A DNA stretch of 64,000 bases from CAWBRY01 sp963791295 (GTDB taxonomy: Bacteria; Bacteroidota; Bacteroidia; Chitinophagales; Chitinophagaceae), in the NCBI GenBank assembly GCA_963791295.1, contig CAWBRY010000001.1, forward strand, positions 1,116,001 to 1,180,000, written 5' to 3'. Below the pieces are notes generated by a model, which had not been told where the DNA came from, made no database searches, and saw nothing but the letters and a program-made list of their open reading frames with translations. Both the position numbers and the translations under genes were made by a program. This document shows positions 55,945 through 64,000 of this stretch, piece after piece; positions within the stretch are counted from its first letter, which is position 1; each line of letters starts with the position of its first letter.

Positions 55945-56985
55945 TTATTCGGGTGCAATCATAATGTAAAAAATATACAGCGAGAGATTGTGGTCTACAG
56001 CATTCGAAGCACTCACCTTAATTTTTTCCAGCAATTTAGAGTCGCTGCAATCCAGGCAGCCAAGCATGATGCCCGTTTTCTTAAAATCAATTGTGCCCGT
56101 TTTTTGAGGGGGCACCATATATGCAAATTCAGAATCGATACCGTAGAATTCAAAATCTTTTCCATTCACCTGCAGCAAGTCCTTCAGGCTCATACTGGCG
56201 TAGAGACCGTTCCTGGAGATCCATCTGTTCAGGCTAACATATCCGCTATAACGCAATGCACTGAGCGTGGGAGATATTCCACTAATTAATATGTAAGATA
56301 TTTTTCGAAGATCACCTTCCTCATCCCAAACAAAAATGGCCTGTCGACTGGTATTTGGAAATAAGATGGAGCATTTTTTCATCTCTTTTTCAGAGAAATA
56401 ATATACGTCTCTTTTCACATTGCTCTCGCCGAACACACTCACCAGATATTCATGAGAATCCAGTAGCAGAAGATCCTCCGCTTCCTGGATAGTGCCGGGG
56501 TCGGGCAACTGCTTTTTTTGCAAGACGAATGAATATTGCGTGGTCGTATCCACCCTCCCTGTTTCAGCTAGAATAGTAACCGTTCGCCTTTGAAATAGCA
56601 AGGGAGTAATGCCCAGGCTGTCTTTTTTCCAATCAAAATAAAAGCCACCTCGCTTTAAGCGGTCCTTTCCTGAGGCAAATTCATCTATCGATGAGGTGTG
56701 ATAGGCAAAACAATAGTGACCGTCTTTTTTATAAACATCCATAGACCTTAATGCGGTCCATGCATCCTTTTTCTTTTTTGGCTTCTTTTGAACAAAGGTG
56801 ACTTCGGCTGCATCAAATTCAAGACTGCCTCCTGTCGTCACAAAGCCCTGGCGGTTCATATAATTTTCAATATTCTTAGCAGGCAGGGTGGAGAGTGTCA
56901 TTAGGTCGTCGACCGTAATCGTCTGACTCCTTGCCTCACAGATGAGAATACTGTGCAGTATCAATATGAACAATAACCTTGTCAT
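55945..56985 (-). CDS. Secreted protein of unknown function, paralogue A
   Basis: 346 residues. Signal peptide MTRLLFILILHSILICEARS, then SQTITVDDLMTLSTLPAKNIENYMNRQGF. No domain recognised. The closest relation is the neighbouring gene at 57171: the two share VDDLxxLS, AKNxENYxN, SHEYLVSVFGESNVKRDVYYFSE, ILFPNTSRQAIFVWDEE, LRKISYILISGI, TGTIDFKKTGIMLGCLDC, and SLYIFYIM. The KKTGIMLGCLDC segment (CxxC-like cysteines) is the best conserved. Both lie on the minus strand 185 bases apart; a duplication is likely. Confidence 0.75.
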   Translation of the reverse strand: MTRLLFILILHSILICEARSQTITVDDLMTLSTLPAKNIENYMNRQGFVTTGGSLEFDAAEVTFVQKKPKKKKDAWTALRSMDVYKKDGHYCFAYHTSSIDEFASGKDRLKRGGFYFDWKKDSLGITPLLFQRRTVTILAETGRVDTTTQYSFVLQKKQLPDPGTIQEAEDLLLLDSHEYLVSVFGESNVKRDVYYFSEKEMKKCSILFPNTSRQAIFVWDEEGDLRKISYILISGISPTLSALRYSGYVSLNRWISRNGLYASMSLKDLLQVNGKDFEFYGIDSEFAYMVPPQKTGTIDFKKTGIMLGCLDCSDSKLLEKIKVSASNAVDHNLSLYIFYIMIAPE

Positions 56986-57170
56986 AAGTCACTTGGTTCA
57001 CAGTAAATTGGGGAGAGGTCTTAAAAAGGGATAGAGGTACGGAGAGATCAGCAGACAGCTGATTTAAAGAAAGATCAAGCACAAAATAGAGTCTTTTTTT
57101 TTATGATCAAAGCAATCAGGTAGACTATTTTTTTGTCTTCGTAGATTTCCGATAATTTTTTTTATGACGG

Positions 57171-58202
57171 TCACTTCGAGACCATGATATAAAATATATA
57201 CAACGAAAGCCCTTTCTGCACTGCATCAGAGGCGCTTACCCGGGAATTTTTAAATTGCAGATAACCATTGCAGTCGAGGCATCCAAGCATGATCCCCGTT
57301 TTTTTGAAATCGATGTTCCCGGTGCGTTGGGGGACAACCATATAGGAAAATTCAGAATTGCGATCGAAGAACTCAAAATCACTGCCGTTCAATCGAAGCA
57401 ATTCTTTCAGGCTCATGCCTGAATAGACGCCGTTTTTTAATACCCATTTGTTCTGACCTACATTTCCACTATACTTTTCTGCGCTCAAGGCCGGCAGAAT
57501 TCCGCTGATGAGCACATAAGAAAGTTTTCTGAAATTAGCCTCGTCTTCCCAGACAAATATGGCCTGCCGGCCGCTATTGGAAAATAGAATAGAGCATTTT
57601 TTCAATTCATTTTCTGAAAAATAATACACATCTCTTTTTACATTCTTTTCTCCAAAATAGCTGACCAGGTATTCATGGGAATCAAACTTCAACAGGTCTT
57701 CTGCAAATTGTATACTTCCCTGGCCCGGCAAGTCTTTTTTCTGCAACAGGAATGTGTATTCAACGGTTGAATCTTCCATTTTCGAATCGGCCATCACCGT
57801 AAGATTTTTTTGCTGGAACAGTAAAGAGGTAGCGCCCAACGAATCTTTTTTCTTATCATAGAAGAACCCGGATTCTTTTAGCGCTTTCCAGCCTCGTAAA
57901 TATTCATCCAGTGAGTTGGTGTGCAAAGCGATGAAATACGAGTCCTTATTCTTATAAATTTCAATTGTCTGGCTGATCAGCAATGAATCTTTTGGAGTTC
58001 TTTTTTGGGAAAAATGGGTGATGGGAATTTCATCTTGCGTGCTTTTCCTTGCGCGCTGAAACCCTTTCTTATTCAGGTAATTGTCCGTGTTTTTCGGCGC
58101 CACCGACGAAAGATTAATCAGGTCGTTAACAGAGATGTATTGAGTTCTCCCTTCAAAAACCAGAAGGATCAGAAAAAAAATTATGCAGCTTAGCCTATTC
58201 AT
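57171..58202 (-). CDS. Secreted protein of unknown function, paralogue B
   Basis: 343 residues. Signal peptide MNRLSCIIFFLILLVFEGRT. Nearly full-length similarity to the protein at 55945 (see shared segments there), for example SHEYLVSYFGEKNVKRDVYYFSE, SGRQAIFVWEDEANFRKLSYVLISGI, and GNIDFKKTGIMLGCLDCNG. Repeats of a pattern L-x-x-L-N-G-S/K-D-F-E-F occur in both. No catalytic motif seen. Its own promoter should lie in the gap to the YCII gene (58203-58271), where no clear TAnnTTTG is found. Confidence 0.75.
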   Translation of the reverse strand: MNRLSCIIFFLILLVFEGRTQYISVNDLINLSSVAPKNTDNYLNKKGFQRARKSTQDEIPITHFSQKRTPKDSLLISQTIEIYKNKDSYFIALHTNSLDEYLRGWKALKESGFFYDKKKDSLGATSLLFQQKNLTVMADSKMEDSTVEYTFLLQKKDLPGQGSIQFAEDLLKFDSHEYLVSYFGEKNVKRDVYYFSENELKKCSILFSNSGRQAIFVWEDEANFRKLSYVLISGILPALSAEKYSGNVGQNKWVLKNGVYSGMSLKELLRLNGSDFEFFDRNSEFSYMVVPQRTGNIDFKKTGIMLGCLDCNGYLQFKNSRVSASDAVQKGLSLYIFYIMVSK

Positions 58203-58271
58203 TAGGGATTGGGTTCGCTGATGGATATCTTATCTATGTAATTTAGGATATTTAATGAATAAACAATTCTT

Positions 58272-58565
58272 ATGCAACAATATCTCATCATTGCCCATGA
58301 TGGAAAAGACAGTGAGGCGCTTGAACGTCGAATGAAAGTCCGGCCCAATCATTTTGAAGGAGCGAGGATGTTAAAGGAAAAAAACCAGTTCATCATCGGA
58401 GGAGCCATCCTGGATGAACAGGGCCGCATGATCGGTTCGATGATGGTCGTGCAGTTTGAAACAGAAAATGAATTGAATGATTGGATGAAGCGCGAACCCT
58501 ATATCGCAGGCAATGTTTGGAAAGAGATTGAAGTGAAGCCGTTTTTGGTTGCGGTGGTTTCCTAA
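58272..58565 (+). CDS. YCII-related domain protein
   Basis: 97 residues, the usual size for the YciI fold (ferredoxin-like dimer). MQQYLIIAHDGKDSEALERRMKVRPNHFEGARML, then GGAILDEQGRMIGSMMVVQFETENELNDWMKREPYIAGNVWKEIEVKPF with the conserved His-Asp pair (AHD and DPY-like REPY). Biochemical role unclear in most members. Its TAA (58563-58565) overlaps the gcvP TAG on the other strand by two bases. Confidence 0.92.
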   Translation: MQQYLIIAHDGKDSEALERRMKVRPNHFEGARMLKEKNQFIIGGAILDEQGRMIGSMMVVQFETENELNDWMKREPYIAGNVWKEIEVKPFLVAVVS

Positions 58566-61455
58566 AGGCGAGCATCCTCCTCCAAATAGCTCTCCACGGG
58601 CTCGCAGGTACAAATCAGATTACGATCGCCGTAGGTATTATTAACTCTCGCAACGGAGGGCCAGAATTTGTTTTCGCGAGTATAAGGCAGCGGAAAAGCA
58701 GCTTCCTCGCGTGTATATGGTTTCGTCCACTCACTATTTACAACTACAGCCTGAGTATGCGGAGCATTTTTTAATGCATTGTCCTTTTTGTCAGCCTTTC
58801 CATTTTCGATCATCCTGATTTCTTCACGGATGGCCAGCATGGCATCACAAAACCTGTCCAATTCTGCTTTGTCTTCACTTTCGGTGGGTTCGATCATGAT
58901 TGTTCCGGGAAGCGGGAAACTCATCGTTGGCGCATGAAATCCATAATCGATCAAACGCTTCGCTACATCTTCCACTTCAATTTCCGCAGACTTCTTAAAA
59001 GGCCGTAGGTCTACAATAAATTCATGAGCACAATGACCATTGTGGTTGGTATAAAGGATTTCATATTGTCCTTCCAAACTCGCACGCATATAATTGGCAT
59101 TGAGTATGGCAAATTCAGTTGCCTTTTTTACGCCATCGTTTCCGAACATCCGGATATAACCATAGGAAATAAGCAGTATCGATGCGGATCCGTATGGCGC
59201 GGCGCTTACTGCTCCAAGAATATCACCTTCCTCATGTGTTATTGCCCTGTGCTTCGGAAGATGAGGCGCTAAATGCTTCTTTGCACATATGGGTCCCATT
59301 CCAGGACCGCCACCGCCATGCGGGATGGAAAAAGTTTTATGCAGGTTCAGATGGCAGACATCTGCGCCGATGAGTCCTGGAGCTGTCAATCCGACCTGGG
59401 CATTCATATTTGCACCGTCCATATATACCTGTCCGCCATGTTGGTGAACGATATTGGTAATTTCTATTATGGTCTCTTCATACACTCCATAGGTGCTAGG
59501 GTATGTGATCATGATCCCAGCCAACTCCTTACTGTATTGGGTCGCCTTCAATTTGAGATCATTTACATCGATATAGCCATTCTCAAGCGCCTTTACAACA
59601 ACAACCTTCATCCCCGCCATCGTGGCGCTGGCAGGATTCGTGCCATGCGCAGATATAGGGATCAGCATAATGCGCCGGTGATGCTCACCACGGCTTTCGT
59701 GCCACTTCCTGATAGTTAGTAAGCCTGCGAATTCACCCTGGGCACCACTATTGGGCTGGAGACTGCAGGCATCAAATGCGGTAAGAGTGCAGAGATATTT
59801 ACTAAGTTCATCCACCATGTATGGTAACCTTCTAGTCTGACTGGCTGGAGCAAAGGGATGAATGTGGATCCAATGAGACCAACTCAAAGGCATCATTTCA
59901 GTCGCCGCATTCAATTTCATCGTACAGGATCCCAGCGAAATCATGGAAGTATTCAGCGACAGGTCTTTATTCTCCAGTTGTTTGATATAACGCATCATCT
60001 GGGTTTCGCTTTGGTGGGTATTGAAGACCGGATGCGTTAAGAAAACTGGAATGGCGGGTCAATGCAATGCGGAATATGATGAAGTCCATTGTCTTCATGG
60101 ATATCGAATGCTACAGGGTCTTTGTCATTTTCAAAGCAATTGATCAGGTCATAGAGACCATCGATAGACGTGGTTTCATCTAATGAAATGCCGACATGGT
60201 TTTCATCAATATATCGAAGGTTGATCTGTTGACGTTCGGCTTTGGCCCTGATGGCGGCGATGTCAATAACTTTTACTACAATCGTATCAAAGAAGTTTTC
60301 TGCCACTAATGAGAAACCTCTTTCTTCAATGGCTTCTGCTACGGTTTGAGTGAGAAGGGCAATCCGCTTTGCAATATTTTTCAAACCTGTTGGTCCATGA
60401 TACACCGCATACATGGCTGCCATATTGGCCAACAAAGCTTGGGCAGTACAAATATTCGAGGTCGCTTTTTCCCGTCTTGATATGCTGTTCCCTGGTTTGT
60501 AACGCCATGCGCAGTGCACGGTTGCCTTCCGAATCAATACTGGCTCCGATAATTCTGCCAGGGATATTTCTTTTGAATTCATCTTTAGCAGCAAAGAATG
60601 CGGCATGAGGTCCGCCAAATCCAAGAGGAACGCCAAATCGTTGTGAAGATCCGATGGCAACATCCGCACCCAATTCTCCCGGAGGACTTAGTAAAGTAAG
60701 GCCAGCAAGTCAGTAGCCATCGCGATCGATAGCGCCGGCATTGTGCACTTTTTGAATCAATTCACGGTAATCTTCAATTGATCCTTTGTCGTTGGGATAT
60801 TGAACGATTGCGCCAAAAAAACCAGGATCAGTTCCCATTTTTTGTAATTGCCTTCAACGATTTCAATTCCGATGGCAATTGCTCTCGTGTACCAGTACAT
60901 CTTTTGTCTGTGGAAAGATCTCATTATCCACAAAAAACTTCGGGCTTTGAACATGATCATGATCTCTGTTATGGGTATTGAAGAACATGGTCATTGCTTC
61001 TGCTGCAGCAGTGGCTTCATCTAGCAGGGAGGCATTGGCAAGCGGCAATGCGGTAAGATCACTGACCATGGTTTGGAAATTGAGCAGGCTTTCCAACCTT
61101 CCCTGTGAGATCTCCGCCTGGTAAGGCGTGTATTGCGTATACCATCCTGGATTTTCAAAAACATTGCGCAGGATGACCGAAGGAATGATGCAATCATAAT
61201 AGCCCTGTCCAATATAATTTGCAAAACCTTATTCTTCAGCGAGATATCCTTGATATGCTTGAGGTAATCATGCTCACTCATGGCGCCGGACAGCTGAGGG
61301 CATCTTTCATGCGGATGCGAAGCGGGAACGGTATTGGTCAGATCAGTTGTTCAGAGATCTGTGCCGATCGATTTCAGCATTTCCTGGCTTGCGATGGGGT
61401 CGGGTCCGATATGCCTGGGTACAAATTCGCGAGCTTGTTGTTCGAAAAGACTCAT
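58562..61455 (-). pseudogene. gcvP: Glycine dehydrogenase (decarboxylating), P protein, many frameshifts
   Basis: Reassembles to about 960 residues, the usual GcvP length, from ATG 61453-61455 (MSLFEQQAREFVPRHIGPD) to TAG at 58562. Only the last 479 residues are clean: MISLGSCTMKLNAATEMMP, PNSGAQGEFAGL, the PLP-lysine region VCHLNLHKTFSIPHGGGGPGMGPI, and RVNNTYGDRNLICTCEP. The N-terminal half is broken at least six times (60050-61400), e.g. SLLDEATAAAEAMTMFFN, GRIIGASIDSEGNRALRMALQTREQHIKT. The P protein decarboxylates glycine in the glycine cleavage system. Since this is a core gene, errors in the consensus are more likely than decay. Confidence 0.92.
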
Positions 61456-61471
61456 GTTCGGTAGTCGTTTT

Positions 61472-62459
61472 TTATAGGGTCATGCCGAGGTTCAGATTAT
61501 GGCTGGACTGATCACCAATGAACTCTGAGAGTCTGGCAAAGTTAAGGGTTGGCAACTTTTCTTTTTGCTCATCTTCCAACTTCCGTAGCTGGTCGCTGGT
61601 ATGCCTGCTGCCATCGTGACTCCAGCCGGGAGGTCCGAACAGATAATGCCATTTTTGTTTCCAGCTCAGCCCTTTTTTCCGAAGATCATTGCCGATATTC
61701 GACCATTCGTGCATGACGATGGTACGGCATTTTCATTTTCAAGCGGTGTGGTAAGCCCATACCGTATGGTTGGTATTCGGAGGAAGTCAATTCCGGTTGA
61801 AAAGTGCCAAACAAGCGATCCCAGATAATGAGGAACATGCCCATATTCTTATCAAGGTATTTAGCATTTGATCCATGATGAACGCGGTGATGGGACGGAG
61901 TAACAAGAATAAATTCCAGCCAGCCAAGTTTTTTGATTTTTTCGGTATGGACCAGGATTCCCCAGATCTGCGTTGCTGCATAAATAAAGGCAATATCAAC
62001 GGGTTGAAATCCACAAAGCGTAATGGGAATAAAATAAATAAACCGATAAAGCGGCTCCATCACGGAGGAACGGAAACCTACAGTAAGGTTGAATTTAGGA
62101 GAGGAGTGATGCGTGACATGGGTTGCCCAAAACAAGCGGCAGCTATGATCGACCCGGTGCAACCAATAATACATGAAATCTTCAAAGAGCAATAGAGTAC
62201 AGGCCAATAGATCCAGGATTGTGAATGGGATTGAAAAGGCGGTGATCATAAAAAAAAGAAAGGATCACTCCGATATAAACGATGCGCATGAGCAAGTCCA
62301 AGCCCGCATTCAAAACATCAGGTAAATATTCTGAAACGTATCCTTCCAGGTATAACTTTCTTGCTTCCGGAGATGACTTAGGAACAATTCCAGTCCGATG
62401 ACGACCAGGTAGATCGGGGTAGAAATAAGAATTAGTAGTTGTTCTTTTGGAGTACCCAT
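61472..62459 (-). pseudogene. Sterol desaturase/fatty acid hydroxylase family protein, frameshifted
   Basis: About 330 residues, membrane-bound di-iron enzyme. The start is set at ATG 62457-62459 (MGTPKEQLLILISTPIYLVV); an ATG at 62516 would add 19 polar residues. Histidine boxes: HRVDHSCRLFWATHVTHHSSP (HxxxH..HxxHH type) and SHHRVHHGSNAKYLDKN, with ILVHTEKIKKLGWLEFI between. Three breaks (about 62315, 62215 and 61705) separate the parts; the last joins KMKMPYH to MHEWSNIGNDLRKKG. The enzyme hydroxylates or desaturates a lipid such as a sterol-like, carotenoid or fatty acyl group. Lies 16 bases ahead of gcvP. Confidence 0.85.
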
Positions 62460-62585
62460 ACCCGACAAAAATACCTGTTTGGATTGAAACTGAATAGTCA
62501 CCTGATCCTTGCCCATCGCCGTCAAAATAGTCCAATTTAACAAACCGTATTTTTTTCAGACGGCAAGCTTATAGTAACTTGCAGT

Positions 62586-63073
62586 ATGCCAAAAGACATT
62601 TTGAATAGTTGGGAAAGGAAATCGGCGGCCAGGCAAAAGGATTACAAGCTTTCTCCACAGGGCGGAAAAGAATGAAGTGCTCAAGGAGCTTCCGGACCTG
62701 CATGAAGAAGCCTTTCCCAGATAGATTGCATGCAATGTGCGAATTGTTGCAAGAATTATTCTCCCCGTATCAAAACTCCCGATGTGAAGACGGATCAGCA
62801 GACATCTAAAAATGCGCGAGAGTGAGTTTATTCAAACATATCTCGTCGTTGATGAGGATGGCGATTTTGTAGTGAACACCAAACCCTGTCCTTTCCTTGG
62901 CGACGATAATTTTTGCAGCATCTATGAACAGCGCCCATCGGATTGCCAGCGCTTTCCTTATACGGATGAAGACGTTTTTATCAAAAGGCAAGGCGATCAC
63001 TTTAAAAAATTCCACGTTTTGCCCGATCACTTATTTCGTTCTGGAAAAATTGATGGAGAATTATCCTTCCTGA
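62586..63073 (+). pseudogene. YkgJ-family cysteine-cluster protein, frameshifted
   Basis: About 162 residues. The start is ATG 62586 (MPKDILNSWERKSAARQKDYK). The cysteine cluster DCMQCANCCKNYSPRI is seen only after shifting frame at about 62645 and 62735; then ISRHLKMRESEFIQTYL, KPCPFLGDDNFCSIYEQRPSDCQRFPY, and after a last shift near 63015 NSTFCPITYFVLEKLMENYPS with TGA at 63071-63073. Missing bases fall in runs (AAA to AA, TTTT to TTT). The family (CxxCxxCC and Cx2-5Cx5-7C) binds zinc or an Fe-S cluster; function unknown. Confidence 0.87.
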
Positions 63074-63156
63074 TCTTCTTTATCTTTATCATTGCCTGAT
63101 GTCATGATCAATCCATAGATGATCAACGCAACAATGATCACGATAACAATTTTCAT
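63061..63156 (-). CDS. Small single-pass membrane peptide
   Basis: 31 residues from ATG 63154-63156: helix KIVIVIIVALIIYGLIM, then a charged tail SGNDKDKEDQEG. TAA at 63061-63063 overlaps the ykgJ end by 13 bases. Too short for standard gene calling. Composition (one hydrophobic helix, then acidic/basic tail) is like known small membrane regulators, but no match is recognised. Confidence 0.5.
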   Translation of the reverse strand: MKIVIVIIVALIIYGLIMTSGNDKDKEDQEG

Positions 63157-63194
63157 AAATTATCAGTTCTTCCCCGGCAACTTGCAGTGGCCGG

Positions 63195-64000
63195 TCAATA
63201 TTCAAATTTACGTAATGTCGGCGCCTTGAGCCAGGTAGCAATGACGACCAGCAACGTCATGCAACCTCCAAAAATTACTGAGGGCACAGTTCCCAACAAC
63301 GATGCTGCAACCCCACTTTCAAATTGACCCAATTCATTGGAGGAATTGATGAAAATGGAATTGACCGAAGAAACCCGGCCACGCATCTCATCCGGCACAA
63401 ACAATTGAACAATGGTTCCTCTGATAATCACGCTTACCCCATCAAACAGTCCACTGATGAATAATGCTGCGAAACTCAACCAAAAATTTTTCGACATTGC
63501 AAATAACAGAACACAGACCCCAAAGCCTCCTACCATATACAATAGGGTGGAACCTTGTTTTCCTTTCAGTGGTTTCCACGTGAGGCCCGCAATAGCAATG
63601 AAATTTCCAAGATAGGTAGCGGCTACCAGCCATCCCAATCCCTGCGGACCTACTTTTAATATATCTGCTGCAAAAACAGGCAAGAGTGCGGTTGCACCTC
63701 CGAAGAGGACGGCAAACATATCCAGTGTCATTGCACCTAACAACGCTTTTTTACTAAAAACAAAATTCAATCCCTCTTTCACCGCTTCCCAGGTCTTACT
63801 GTTTCCCTGTTGCCAGCTAATGGGTTTCGGAGAAATTTTTCGAAAAATAACAAGAGAGATAGCAATCAATATGCAGACCAATGCAAAAGCAATCGTAACG
63901 TTGGTATAACCCATTATCAATCCGGCAAGTACCGGGCCTGCGGTTGCTGCAATCAGCCATACCATGCTATTTACAGAGATTGCCCTGAACAAGAGAAGTG
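63195..64000 (-). CDS. MFS transporter, EntS-like (N-terminus outside the window)
   Basis: About 268 C-terminal residues; the frame is open to the last base (LLFRAISVNSMVW), so the start lies beyond 64000. Helices 4-12 are present; characteristic segments: MVWLIAATAGPVLAGLIM, LGAMTLDMFAVLFGGATALLPVFA, VGPQGLGWLVAATYLGNFIAIAGL, RGTIVQLFVPDEMRGRVSSVNSIFINSSNELGQFESG. The PDEMRGRVSSVN motif is typical of the EntS/drug-exporter (MFS_3) group. It probably exports a small molecule. Convergent with the 31-residue peptide gene only if that is real. Confidence 0.88.
   Translation of the reverse strand, partial: LLLFRAISVNSMVWLIAATAGPVLAGLIMGYTNVTIAFALVCILIAISLVIFRKISPKPISWQQGNSKTWEAVKEGLNFVFSKKALLGAMTLDMFAVLFGGATALLPVFAADILKVGPQGLGWLVAATYLGNFIAIAGLTWKPLKGKQGSTLLYMVGGFGVCVLLFAMSKNFWLSFAALFISGLFDGVSVIIRGTIVQLFVPDEMRGRVSSVNSIFINSSNELGQFESGVAASLLGTVPSVIFGGCMTLLVVIATWLKAPTLRKFEY

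Noticed and set aside
1..64000. Prophage, insertion sequence, integron or conjugative element
   Set aside because: No transposase, integrase, terminase, relaxase or flanking direct repeats were found; gene content is housekeeping and metabolic.

Overview
The window looks like a chromosomal segment of a Bacteroidota bacterium, most likely of the Chitinophagales/Chitinophagaceae type. Signs are a TonB-dependent receptor with a carboxypeptidase-like N-terminal repeat, MacB/FtsX-type permeases in tandem, two DUF1573 proteins, fused E1 alpha/beta 2-oxoacid dehydrogenase, ABC-F Uup, a GYF_2-like protein, and many promoters with the Bacteroidota -7 box TAnnTTTG. No phage, insertion sequence, integrase, CRISPR array or rRNA was seen. 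One tRNA (Met, CAT) is present.

Layout. 1-5147: two FtsX-type ABC permeases, a MacB-like ATPase and a TolC-type channel; the intergenic stretch before the second permease has a sigma-54-like promoter and a perfect palindrome. 5161-10082: sugar-acid block (gntP-like permease, zinc alcohol dehydrogenase, uxuA, a cupin and a HAD phosphatase/mutase). 10099-18508: L-arabinose utilisation cluster on the minus strand, transcribed araB - GH51 arabinofuranosidase - araD - galM - araA - Na+/sugar symporter, with a 17-bp palindrome just ahead of araB. 18614-25416: panD, a VOC protein, tRNA-Met, a GNAT acetyltransferase, an exported SAM-hydrolase-like protein, a TonB receptor and an aminotransferase.

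25650-35279 is the most unusual part: four tightly packed plus-strand genes encoding a GYF_2-like membrane protein, a large Hsp70/actin-fold ATPase, a membrane-anchored coiled-coil protein, and a roughly 1780-residue polytopic protein whose C-terminal part is a penicillin-binding transpeptidase and whose middle resembles the C-terminal half of SEDS (FtsW/RodA) glycosyltransferases. I read this as a possible alternative peptidoglycan-synthesis machine, analogous in logic to MreB-MreC-RodA-PBP2.

35746-48804: two DUF1573 genes, branched-chain-type E1, PhzF, YebC, a DCC thiol protein, an amino-acid permease, a run DAACS symporter - DedA - MFS - glycosyltransferase 9, then a DUF481-like outer membrane protein and an ExbD-like periplasmic protein. 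48860-64000: Uup, a Tat-exported superoxide dismutase, a dienelactone hydrolase, a DUF6600-like protein with tandem repeats, a cold-shock protein, an exported cyanophycinase, a paralogous pair of secreted proteins of unknown function, YCII, gcvP, a sterol-desaturase-like enzyme, a YkgJ Fe-S/zinc cluster protein, a 31-residue membrane peptide and the C-terminal part of an MFS exporter.

Caution: many genes here are broken by single-base shifts, often in homopolymers, and clustered in patches (about 10.1-13.3, 24.2-24.9, 25.7-28.9, 36.9-40.1, 60.0-63.1 kb). Core genes such as gcvP and the E1 dehydrogenase are affected, and the protein continues in another frame after each break. I therefore judge most to be sequence errors rather than true pseudogenes. 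They are typed 'pseudogene' only to mark the broken frame.
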